Shown one piece after another: positions 6,667 through 13,933 of a stretch of DNA of 20,072 nucleotides (positions are counted from its first letter, which is position 1; every line of letters starts with the position of its first letter). Source of the DNA: Pseudomonas_S sp047607345. GTDB taxonomy: Bacteria; Pseudomonadota; Gammaproteobacteria; Xanthomonadales; Xanthomonadaceae. The stretch covers positions 1-20,072 of the forward strand of contig JASGDF010000195.1 of assembly GCA_047607345.1 (NCBI GenBank), written 5' to 3'. Below the pieces are notes generated by a model. That model made no database searches and was not told the DNA's origin. It worked only from the letters and a program-made list of their open reading frames with translations. The position numbers and the translations under genes are program-made.

Positions 6667-9186
6667 ATGCTGGTTGAATCGCAACAGGGGGCGCGTCGCG
6701 CCGGTCAACACGATCCGCGGCGGGCGCCGTTCAACACGTCCAGTTCCCGGCTCACGGTCCGGGCGCTGTCCATGGCGGTTTGCGCGGGCTTGCTGTTCAC
6801 ACTGGTGCCGGGAACCAGCTTCGCGCGTCAGGCGACGGAGCAGTCCACGCCTGGGCTCAGGCAGACCTATGAAATCCCGGCCGGCGCCCTGGCGCCCGCG
6901 TTGCGTCAGCTGGCCAGTCGGGCCGATATCCTGTTGACGTTCACCGAGGCGCAGACCGCGGGCAAGACCACCGGCGGCATCCGTGGGCAATACAGCGTGC
7001 AGGAAGCGCTGTCGGGCTTGTTGGCCGCTACCGGTCTGCAGGCCGTGGCCCTGGAAAATGGGGCTTACGTCCTGCGTGCGGCGCCGTCGTCGGCTGCGGA
7101 GGCTGAAGCCGTGCTGCCATCGGTGAAGGTACGCGACTCAGTGGAAAGCGCCGACGCGGAGGCTGGCGGTTACGTGGCCAAGCGCAGCGCCACGGCAACC
7201 AAGAGCAATGCGTCGATCGCCGAAACGCCGCAGTCGATCAGCGTCATCACCGCCGAGCAGGCGACCGCGCAGGGCGCTCAGAGCATCGCTCAGGCGCTGC
7301 GCTACACGGCCGGCGTGGCTGCCGAAGTGCGCGGTTCGGCCTCGCGCTACGACCTTCCCTACATGCGAGGGTTTGGTTCGCCGACGGACTCGAACCAGTA
7401 CCTGGACGGACTGCGCATGTTGCGCGGCGGCGGTTACGCGATCCCGCAGATCGAGACCTACGGGCTTGAGCGGGTCGAGTTCCTGAAGGGACCGGCTTCG
7501 ACGCTCTATGGCGGCGTGAACCCGGGCGGCATGATCAATGCGGTCTCCAAGATGCCGACCGAGGACGCCCAGCACGCGGTCGACGTGCTGTACGGCAGCC
7601 ACAACAGGATGCAGCTGGGACTGGATTCTTCCGGGCCGCTCAACGACGAGCGCAGCCTGCTGTACCGGGTAGTGGCCCTGGGCAGGAAGTCCGATACGCA
7701 GGTGATCAATACCAAGGAAGAGCGTGCCTACGTCGCGCCGTCGCTGACATGGCTGCCGAACGCCGATACCAGCCTGACGGTGAGCGCCAGTTATCAACAC
7801 GATCCGGAGGGGGGTTATTACGGCATCCTCCCGACTACCGGCACCCTGTGGTACAACGCGGCAGGGAAGATTCCGCGCTGGTTCAACGACGGTGACCCCG
7901 CGTATGACCAGTTCGATCGCAAGCAGTCGATGGTCGGCTACAGCTTCAAGCACCGCTTCAATGACGTCTGGACCGTTCGTCACAACCTGCGCTACCTGGA
8001 TCACACCACGGTGACCAAGTCGATCGGTACGCTGAGCCTGGCTACCGATGGCCACACCATCAACCGCTACGCGCTGGGAACCGATGAATCCGTGCGCGGC
8101 CTGACGTCCGATCTGCAGTTGCAGGCAGAATTCGACACAGGGCAGTTGAGCCACACGCTGCTGTTCGGTTACGACTACCAGCATACCGATTGGCGGCAGG
8201 CTCGCGACTACGGCAGCGCGCCGTCCATCGACTTCCTGAACCCGGTCTACGGTGTCGCAACCAACCTGACGCTCTCGCGCATCACCAACCAGCGTCAGCG
8301 AACCGATCAGTCGGGCTTCTACGTGCAGGACCAGGTCAACTACGAGCGCTGGACGCTGGTTGCGGGCGGCCGTTACGACAAGGTCAGCATCCAGACCGAC
8401 AACTACCTGACCGCTACGTCGAGAACCCAGCACGACGGTGCTTTCAGCGGGAAGGCGGGCCTGATCTATCTTTTCGACAACGGCCTGTCTCCTTATGTGA
8501 GCTATTCCACCTCGTTCCTGCCGGTGAACGGAACCGATGCGAATGGCGATGCATTCGAACCGACGACCGCCGCGCAGTACGAAGCGGGTATCAAGTATCA
8601 GCCGGCTGCATTCGATGCGCTGTTCACGCTGGCCTATTTCGACATTACCCAACAGAACGTAGTGACCTATCTGAACGCGCTCACCAGTTACCAGACCGGA
8701 GAGCAGCGTTCGCGTGGTGTCGAATTCGAAGCCAAGGCCGCGCTCACCCCGAACATCAACCTGACCAGTGCTCTGAGCTACACCGATGCGGAAGTGGTGA
8801 AGGGACTTGGCGCCGACGTCGGTGACTCGCCGATTGGGATTCCCGATTACACCGCTTCGCTTTGGGCCGACTACAGTTTCTCGAACGGTCCGCTGGATGG
8901 GGTGAAGGTCGGTGGCGGCGTGCGCTATGTAGGCAAGAGCGTGGGTGGCTACTCGCCCAACGTGTACACCTCGACCGCGGTCAGGCTCGACGTGCCGGAC
9001 TACACGCTGCTGGACCTGATGGTCAGCTATGACCTGGGCCGGAAATATCAGTCGCTCACCGGTCTGAGCGCCCAGCTGTCACTCAATAACATCACGGATC
9101 GGGTGTACGTGACCTGCCTTGCCAACAACTTCTGCAACTACGGAAACGGACGGGTTGTCTACGGTTCGATTTCCTACCGCTGGTGA
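6667..9186 (+). CDS. TonB-dependent siderophore receptor with STN signalling domain
   Basis: 839-aa outer-membrane transducer. From the ATG at 6667, an unusually long charged N-region (about 1-30) precedes the hydrophobic signal core (33-53). An STN domain follows (about 66-137, YEIPAGALAPALRQLA to AYVLR), the periplasmic domain that contacts FecR. A TonB-box-like stretch near 149-157 (VLPSVKVRD) leads to the plug (about 180-300; ETPQSISVIT, ERVEFLKGPASTLYG) and then the 22-strand barrel ending in a C-terminal aromatic (YRW). Two cysteines near the end (C817, C823) could form an extracellular-loop disulfide, as seen in hydroxamate-siderophore receptors. The start is set by GGAGG 5 nt upstream of the ATG; the in-frame TTG at 6655 overlaps that site. 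The downstream MFS importer overlaps its stop codon. The ligand is probably a ferric siderophore; which one is not shown. Confidence 0.93.
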   Translation: MLVESQQGARRAGQHDPRRAPFNTSSSRLTVRALSMAVCAGLLFTLVPGTSFARQATEQSTPGLRQTYEIPAGALAPALRQLASRADILLTFTEAQTAGKTTGGIRGQYSVQEALSGLLAATGLQAVALENGAYVLRAAPSSAAEAEAVLPSVKVRDSVESADAEAGGYVAKRSATATKSNASIAETPQSISVITAEQATAQGAQSIAQALRYTAGVAAEVRGSASRYDLPYMRGFGSPTDSNQYLDGLRMLRGGGYAIPQIETYGLERVEFLKGPASTLYGGVNPGGMINAVSKMPTEDAQHAVDVLYGSHNRMQLGLDSSGPLNDERSLLYRVVALGRKSDTQVINTKEERAYVAPSLTWLPNADTSLTVSASYQHDPEGGYYGILPTTGTLWYNAAGKIPRWFNDGDPAYDQFDRKQSMVGYSFKHRFNDVWTVRHNLRYLDHTTVTKSIGTLSLATDGHTINRYALGTDESVRGLTSDLQLQAEFDTGQLSHTLLFGYDYQHTDWRQARDYGSAPSIDFLNPVYGVATNLTLSRITNQRQRTDQSGFYVQDQVNYERWTLVAGGRYDKVSIQTDNYLTATSRTQHDGAFSGKAGLIYLFDNGLSPYVSYSTSFLPVNGTDANGDAFEPTTAAQYEAGIKYQPAAFDALFTLAYFDITQQNVVTYLNALTSYQTGEQRSRGVEFEAKAALTPNINLTSALSYTDAEVVKGLGADVGDSPIGIPDYTASLWADYSFSNGPLDGVKVGGGVRYVGKSVGGYSPNVYTSTAVRLDVPDYTLLDLMVSYDLGRKYQSLTGLSAQLSLNNITDRVYVTCLANNFCNYGNGRVVYGSISYRW

Positions 9187-10418
9187 GCACGATGGCCACG
9201 ACCCCAGCAGAAGACTGTCGATCGCCGTTGCGGCGATCGAGCCAGGCACGTGTGCTTCTCGCGATCAACCTGCTCTACATCGGCTTTGGCACCGTCATCG
9301 GCGTCGTGCAGGGGGGACTTCCTCCGATCTTGCGCCAGCAAGGCCATGGCGTTGGCGCGATCGGATGGGTCTACGCCCTGTACCTGCCATTCGGCATCGC
9401 CTTCCTGTGGGCGCATTACATCGACCGTCTGCGCTGGCCGTTCTGCGGCCGCCGCACCGGCTGGATCGTCGCCATGCAGGCTGTCGCGGTCGGCGCGACC
9501 GTGCTGCTGGCGGCGGTACCGTGGTGGCCGATCGCGGTGCTGGCGCTGCTCGGCTTTGTGGTGACGCTGGCGATGGCGACCATGGACACCGCGCTGGATG
9601 CATTGGCGGTGGAGGAGATCGATCCGGAAAAGCGGCCGCTCGCCTCGGGGCTGAAGCTCGCGGCGCTTGCGGTGGGGGCGATGATCGGCAACGGCGCCTT
9701 CGTGATCGCGTTCGGCCAGCTGGGATGGACGGTTTCGTTCCTGCTGCTTGCCGGCATGATGGTGCTGCTCGCCCTGCCTGTGATGAGGTTGAGCGAAGCG
9801 GCCGTGGCGGGGCAGGATGCGCGACCCGAACAGGCCAGCCTGCTCAACGTGTTGCGTGATCCGGTGCGGCGCACGCGGCTTGCGCTGGTGACGCTGATTT
9901 CCTGCGTGATCTTCCCGCTGGCCGGTCTCAACCGGGTGATGCTGGTGGACCTGGGCGTGCCGCTGAGCAAGATCGGCTGGATCGTGGGCACGCTCGGGCC
10001 GGTCTGCATGCTGCTGGTGTCGGTGGTCGCGATGGGGCTGATGGCATGGCGAGGCGTGCTGCTGGCGTTCTCGATCTTCGGCGTGGTCGCGGTAGTCTCG
10101 GTCGGCCTGCTGGCGGGGGCGAGCATGACGGCCAGTCCGACACTGGCGATCGTCGGCAGCATCGCCACCAGTGCCGCGGTCAGCGGTGTGTACGTGACGC
10201 TGATGGCCAAGATCATCGGCTGGTCCGCCGGTGGGCAGCCCGCCACCGACTACGCCGCCTATTACGGGATCAGCCGCTTCGCCAGCACCGTGCTCACGAT
10301 CGTCTCGGCCCAGTTCGCGGCGTGGCTCGCGTGGGGACCGTTCTATGCGGTGGGCCTGGTCGTGCTCGGCATTTCCCTATTGATTTCCGGCCGCCATCTA
10401 TTCAGGAGAGGCCTGTGA
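9183..10418 (+). CDS. RhtX/FptX-like MFS siderophore importer
   Basis: 411-aa polytopic inner-membrane protein with about 12 hydrophobic segments and MFS features such as DRLRWPFCGRRTGW after the second segment. The opening NLLYIGFGTVIGVVQGGLPP and the DTALDALAVEEIDPEKRPLAS segment resemble the RhtX/FptX family, single-subunit permeases that carry ferric siderophores such as rhizobactin 1021 or pyochelin across the inner membrane without an ABC transporter. The GTG at 9183 overlaps the receptor stop by 4 bp; the ATG at 9192 is an equally good start and loses three residues. Its place directly after the receptor supports the role. AmpG-like permeases are the nearest alternative family. Confidence 0.85.
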   Translation: MSTMATTPAEDCRSPLRRSSQARVLLAINLLYIGFGTVIGVVQGGLPPILRQQGHGVGAIGWVYALYLPFGIAFLWAHYIDRLRWPFCGRRTGWIVAMQAVAVGATVLLAAVPWWPIAVLALLGFVVTLAMATMDTALDALAVEEIDPEKRPLASGLKLAALAVGAMIGNGAFVIAFGQLGWTVSFLLLAGMMVLLALPVMRLSEAAVAGQDARPEQASLLNVLRDPVRRTRLALVTLISCVIFPLAGLNRVMLVDLGVPLSKIGWIVGTLGPVCMLLVSVVAMGLMAWRGVLLAFSIFGVVAVVSVGLLAGASMTASPTLAIVGSIATSAAVSGVYVTLMAKIIGWSAGGQPATDYAAYYGISRFASTVLTIVSAQFAAWLAWGPFYAVGLVVLGISLLISGRHLFRRGL

Positions 10419-10840
10419 CAGCGAGTATCTTCCAACCGCCGTTTCCCGATCCGGGAATCTTCGACATCAGCGCATGGCCGGTCGTGTTCGCACGCTTTCC
10501 GGAACTCGATGAGCACGATCGTGTCGACCGGGTACTGGACTCGCTGCAGGCGGTGCTGAATCAGCAGCAGCGGTTCGTCATCATCTGGGGCATGCCTCGT
10601 CATGACCATGACGATGAGCCGCATGAGGACGAAAAGCGTTCGGTCATCTGGCTGAAGCAACACAGGCAGGAGCTGCGCAGGCTATGTGCGGGTTATGTCT
10701 ACGTGACCCAGGATCCGGAGCTGCGCGCACTGCTCGAAGCGCGCTTCCCGGTCGTCGAGAAGTTCCTGTCGTTCCCCAAGGTGGTCACCGACGATCGCAC
10801 CCAGGCCGGCGAGATCGCCAGGGGCATGCTGGCATCATGA
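10415..10840 (+). CDS. Conserved-looking 141-aa protein of unknown function in siderophore operon
   Basis: Starts at GTG 10415, overlapping the permease stop by 4 bp, with AGGAGAGG just upstream. The product is soluble, with no signal or membrane segment. A strand-like RFVIIWGMP (about 53-61) is followed by a His/Asp/Glu-rich stretch (RHDHDDEPHEDEKR, about 62-75), then helix-strand alternation (WLKQHRQELRRLCAGYVYVT, FPVVEKFLSFPKVVTDD). This order is reminiscent of STAS/SpoIIAA-like domains, a weak inference. The acidic/His stretch might bind metal. Operon position argues for a role in siderophore release, permease regulation or iron handling. I do not recognise a named family. Confidence 0.8.
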   Translation: MTASIFQPPFPDPGIFDISAWPVVFARFPELDEHDRVDRVLDSLQAVLNQQQRFVIIWGMPRHDHDDEPHEDEKRSVIWLKQHRQELRRLCAGYVYVTQDPELRALLEARFPVVEKFLSFPKVVTDDRTQAGEIARGMLAS

Positions 10841-10935
10841 GCATGCCGCGCGTCATCGACTCGCGCATGCGGGTCGCGGGGCCGAATTGTCCGCTTGTTT
10901 CCGGGGGCTGTGATTGCGCGTTGCCGGAGGTCTGA
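10837..10935 (+). CDS. 32-codon Cys-containing coupled ORF
   Basis: ATG at 10837 overlaps the stop of the preceding gene in an ATGA arrangement, a common sign of translational coupling. It encodes a 32-residue peptide with three cysteines in its C-terminal half (CPLVSGGCDC). Its end carries the GGAGG that serves the tonB-like gene, whose GTG start lies 3 bp beyond its stop. It could be a true small protein or a short leader that carries ribosomes into tonB. No family is recognised. Confidence 0.4.
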   Translation: MSMPRVIDSRMRVAGPNCPLVSGGCDCALPEV

Positions 10936-10938
10936 TTC

Positions 10939-11625
10939 GTGGGATGTGACCGCCAAGCACGGGGGACGTCGCTCGGCAGCCGGAGTCTGGACTGGCGGGG
11001 CTGGCTGCTGTCGCTGGCCTTGATCAGCTCGATGCATGCGATCGGCTTGTGGCTACTCGCCACCACGCTGCGCAGCGAGCCGGTGGCGATCACGCCACCG
11101 GCTTTCAGCGGAGTGCTGGTGTCGGATACACGCGAGCCAAACCGGTCGGAGCCATCGCCGGCAAAACCGCCGGCAGCGGTGCCGCAACCGCCCCTCCGGC
11201 GGCGACAGAAGGCAGCGGAAGCTTCGCTATCCCGATCCGTGGCGCAGTCCTCGGCGCCTGCCGAGCCTGCCGCCGAGCCGGCTGTCGAGGAATCTCCCCT
11301 GCCTTCCCAGGCGCAGGACAATGAGGAGCCGCCGCAGCCGGTGGTTCCGCCGCGCGCCGATGCCGCCTTCCTGGACAATCCGGCACCCTCGTATCCGCCA
11401 CTGTCGCGCCGGCTTCGCGAGCAGGGGCGGGTTCTGCTGGATGTATTCATCCTGGCCGATGGCAGCGTTGGCCAGATCAAGCTCAAGCAGAGTTCAGGCC
11501 ATCCGCGCCTGGATGATGCCGCGCTCGCCGCGGTGCGGCGCTGGCGCTACACGCCTGCCCGGCGCGGAGCCACGGCGATCGACTATTGGCATGTGCAGCC
11601 GCTGGACTTCGAGCTGGACAAATAG
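10939..11625 (+). CDS. tonB: Energy transducer TonB
   Basis: 228-aa TonB-type protein. One N-terminal membrane anchor (about 21-44, LSLALISSMHAIGLWLLATT) contains a histidine (H33) placed like the ExbBD-contact histidine of TonB. A Pro/Ala/Glu-rich periplasm-spanning linker (about 50-140) follows, then a C-terminal TonB domain (about 142-228) with NPAPSYPPLSRRLREQGRV and AALAAVRRWRYTPARR. It couples the proton motive force to the receptor plug. GTG start at 10939 with GGAGG 8 nt upstream. Encoded with its own exbB and exbD, it is probably dedicated to this receptor. Confidence 0.93.
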   Translation: MGCDRQARGTSLGSRSLDWRGWLLSLALISSMHAIGLWLLATTLRSEPVAITPPAFSGVLVSDTREPNRSEPSPAKPPAAVPQPPLRRRQKAAEASLSRSVAQSSAPAEPAAEPAVEESPLPSQAQDNEEPPQPVVPPRADAAFLDNPAPSYPPLSRRLREQGRVLLDVFILADGSVGQIKLKQSSGHPRLDDAALAAVRRWRYTPARRGATAIDYWHVQPLDFELDK

Positions 11626-11663
11626 CCTTGCCCATTTCTTTTTTTCTTGCGCTGGAGCCCTCC

Positions 11664-12365
11664 ATGAATCCCGATCTTGCCGTCAGCCCCTATGGCATCG
11701 CCTCGTTGTGGGCGCAAAGCGATGGCGTCATCAAGACAGTGGCGGTGTTGTTGTTGTTGATGTCGATCGCCTCGTGGACGGTGATCGCCTGGCGTGCCTG
11801 GTGCCTGGGGCGGCTGCGCGGTGCCGCGCGAGATGCTGATGCCGTATGGCACGCAAGTGATCCAGGCCCGCGCCTGCGGGCATTGCCTGGCGAGGCCAGG
11901 CAGAGCCCGTTTGGCCTGCTCGCCGCGGAAGCGCAGGCATCCGTCGAGCACCATATCCAGGGCAAGGCCGGTATTGGCCTGCCGGAGTGGCTGACCGAGC
12001 GTTTGCGCGGCGCCATCGACGAGGGCGCCGAGCACCTGCAGGCGGGCTTGCCGTTGCTGGCCTCGGTGGGATCGACCGCGCCCTTCGTCGGCTTGTTCGG
12101 GACGGTGTGGGGCATCTACCACGCGCTGATCGGCATCGGCGCCACGGGTCAGGCCAGCATCGACCGGGTTGCAGGGCCGGTGGGCGAGGCGCTGGTGATG
12201 ACCGCGTGCGGCCTGGCGGTGGCGATCCCGGCGGTGCTGGCGTACAACGCGCTGAATCGCGCCAACAAGCGCGTGCTCAACAAGTTGAATCGCTTCGCCC
12301 GGCAACTGCACGCCTACCACCTGATCGGCGTGCCGGTGCTGCGCGGCAACGCGCGGGAGGCCTGA
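11664..12365 (+). CDS. exbB: ExbB-type MotA/TolQ/ExbB proton channel
   Basis: 233-aa inner-membrane protein. Three membrane segments are seen: about 22-44, 128-150 and 173-195. The second and third carry the family hallmarks (SVGSTAPFVGLFGTVWGIY and GPVGEALVMTACGLAVAIPA). With ExbD it forms the proton-driven motor that energises TonB. It follows tonB after a 38-bp gap that holds a U-rich run in the mRNA and GGAG before the ATG. TolQ is less likely because the gene lies between tonB and exbD and no Tol genes are present. Confidence 0.93.
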   Translation: MNPDLAVSPYGIASLWAQSDGVIKTVAVLLLLMSIASWTVIAWRAWCLGRLRGAARDADAVWHASDPGPRLRALPGEARQSPFGLLAAEAQASVEHHIQGKAGIGLPEWLTERLRGAIDEGAEHLQAGLPLLASVGSTAPFVGLFGTVWGIYHALIGIGATGQASIDRVAGPVGEALVMTACGLAVAIPAVLAYNALNRANKRVLNKLNRFARQLHAYHLIGVPVLRGNAREA

Positions 12366-12366
12366 G

Positions 12367-12795
12367 ATGGGGTTCGGCGGCGGGTTGGGTGACAACGACG
12401 ACGACGCGCTGGTCAGCGACATCAACGTGACGCCGCTGGTGGATGTGATGCTGGTGTTGCTGATCGTGTTCATGATTACCGTGCCGGTGTTGACGCATGC
12501 GATCAAGCTGGACTTGCCGCGTGTCGCCGATCAGCCACAGCTGGCCAAGCCGGATGCGATCGAACTGTCGGTGACGGCCGATGGTGAGGTGCATTGGAAC
12601 CAGCAAAGCGTGCGTCTGGAGGATCTGCTGCCGCGTTTGAAGGCGTTGGCCCCGCGGCAGCCGCAGCCGGAGATCTTCATCCGCGGTGATCGCAAGGTGG
12701 CTTACGAACATGTGGTGCGGGTGATGGCGGCGGTCCAGCAGGCGGGGTTGGTCAGGGTGGGTTTCGTCACCCAGCCTGATGAAAAGGGCCAGTAG
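12367..12795 (+). CDS. exbD: ExbD-type biopolymer transporter
   Basis: 142-aa protein with a short cytoplasmic N-terminus and one membrane helix (about 22-44, TPLVDVMLVLLIVFMITVPV) that carries the essential proton-path aspartate at D26. A periplasmic domain follows (about 60-135; DAIELSVTADGEVHW, IFIRGDRKVAYEHVVRVM). It starts 1 bp after exbB and is the last gene of the iron-uptake module. It is convergent with the LpxO-like gene, 37 bp away. Confidence 0.93.
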   Translation: MGFGGGLGDNDDDALVSDINVTPLVDVMLVLLIVFMITVPVLTHAIKLDLPRVADQPQLAKPDAIELSVTADGEVHWNQQSVRLEDLLPRLKALAPRQPQPEIFIRGDRKVAYEHVVRVMAAVQQAGLVRVGFVTQPDEKGQ

Positions 12796-12832
12796 CGGGG
12801 CGTGCTTGGCGCCGTAGGTTGGCGTTACGTAC

Positions 12833-13738
12833 TCAAAGCCAGATGATCAACGCCACGACCAGCGCGAAGAGTCCCCATTTCAGGGTCTGGTACAGCGGGT
12901 TGTTGCGCTCCTTCAGCGCTTTGGCCTTCAGCCGCGCCGCGTAGAAGTAGCGGAACAGGCGGTTGATGCCGCCGGTCCTGTCGCCGGCATCGTTGGGCGA
13001 GGCACCGGCCGCCAGCAGGCTCCTGCCGACGAAGCGGTTGAGCGCCTGCGCCCAGCGCCAGCGCATCGGCCGCTCGATGTCGCAGAACAGGATGATGCGG
13101 TCCTGGCCGGTGTCGTTGCGGGCGTGGTGGATGTAGGTCTCGTCGAACATCGTCCACTCGCCGTCGCGCCAGCTGTGGCGCTGGCCGTCGACCTCGATGA
13201 AGCAGCCATCGTCGTTGGGCGTGGCCAGGCCCAGGTGCAGGCGCATCGAGCCGGCGAACGGGTCGCGGTGCGGGCGCAGCTCGCTGCCCGGCGGCAGCTC
13301 GGCGAACATCGCCGCCTTCACCGTCGGGATCGAGGCCAGCAGCGCGGTCGTGCGCGGGCACAGCTCGGCCGCGGACGGGTGCGCGGTGCCGTACCACTTC
13401 AGGTAGAAGCGCTTCCAGCCGCGGCGGAAGAACGAGTTGAAGCCGACGTCGGTGTAGCCGTCGGCGGCCTTGATCTTCTTCAGCTCGGCCAGCGCCACCG
13501 CCTCGTCGCGGATCGTGGTCCATTGCGCGCGCAGCGGCGCCAGCTCGGGGAACTCCCTGCCCGGGTCGATGAACGGCGTGGTCGGCACGCGCGAGCACAG
13601 GTACATCAGCGCGTTGATCGGCGCCATGAAGGTGGAGTGGTCCAGCAACTGCCGGCTCAGCCGGTGGCGTACACGGCCGCGGAAATGGATGTAGAGCGCC
13701 GATGCGACGAACAGCGCGATGAGGGACCACTTGATCAT
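12833..13738 (-). CDS. LpxO-like aspartyl/asparaginyl beta-hydroxylase
   Basis: 301-aa Fe(II)/2-oxoglutarate dioxygenase of the Asp/Asn beta-hydroxylase family. An N-terminal membrane anchor (about 4-18), a domain with VGFNSFFRRGWKRFYLKWYG (98-117), iron ligands RPHRD (H157, D159) and a distal histidine in YIHHARND (H204/H205), the RLHLGL segment and a C-terminal hydrophobic helix (LKWGLFALVVALIIWL) match LpxO, which 2-hydroxylates secondary acyl chains of lipid A at the cytoplasmic membrane. ATG at 13738 is fixed by the membrane-anchor start. Its 3' end exists a second time as a decayed fragment at 2414-2533. It follows bioC by 195 bp, a gap containing a tandem repeat and terminator-like hairpin, so it is probably transcribed separately. 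A peptide-aspartyl substrate cannot be excluded. Confidence 0.88.
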   Translation of the reverse strand: MIKWSLIALFVASALYIHFRGRVRHRLSRQLLDHSTFMAPINALMYLCSRVPTTPFIDPGREFPELAPLRAQWTTIRDEAVALAELKKIKAADGYTDVGFNSFFRRGWKRFYLKWYGTAHPSAAELCPRTTALLASIPTVKAAMFAELPPGSELRPHRDPFAGSMRLHLGLATPNDDGCFIEVDGQRHSWRDGEWTMFDETYIHHARNDTGQDRIILFCDIERPMRWRWAQALNRFVGRSLLAAGASPNDAGDRTGGINRLFRYFYAARLKAKALKERNNPLYQTLKWGLFALVVALIIWL

Positions 13739-13751
13739 GCAGGAACCGCCT

Positions 13752-13789
13752 AAAAAAAGGACCCCCGCACAGGGATGTGCGGTGTTTTT
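13752..13789. terminator. Terminator-like hairpin between bioC and the LpxO-like gene
   Basis: CCGCACA (13765-13771), loop GGGA, TGTGCGG (13776-13782) form a perfect 7-bp stem. On the minus strand a run of seven T follows after 6 nt (A-run 13752-13758); on the plus strand five T follow (13785-13789). It lies downstream of bioC, where a terminator of the biotin transcript is expected. The stem belongs to a tandem repeat, so its terminator function is only inferred. Confidence 0.45.
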
Positions 13790-13857
13790 GCGAAGGATTC
13801 GCCGGAAAGACTCCCGCACAGGGATATGCGGTGCTTTTGCGAAGGATTCGCCGGAAA
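13764..13857. repeat. Tandem direct repeat, two 45-bp copies with 49-bp period
   Basis: 13764-13808 and 13813-13857 are identical except for two transitions, joined by a 4-bp spacer. Each copy starts with a CCGCACA/TGTGCGG hairpin (one mismatch in copy two), followed by a T-rich stretch and TTCGCCGGAAA. It is intergenic between bioC and the LpxO-like gene. Likely a duplicated intergenic palindromic element. Confidence 0.85.
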
Positions 13858-13933
13858 TGAGGACGCCCGAGGCGCCCGGCGGCGCGATTCTAGTCGCCCC
13901 TGGCTGACTTCCAGCCGGCTGTGCGGGGAACGC

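Noticed and set aside
7138..8652. Minus-strand open frame of about 500 codons inside the receptor gene
   Set aside because: The plus-strand receptor has signal, STN, plug and barrel features throughout; the antisense product has no recognisable domain.
13764..13857. CRISPR-like array in the bioC-lpxO gap
   Set aside because: Only two copies are present, separated by 4 bp, with no spacer-sized unique sequence and no cas genes.
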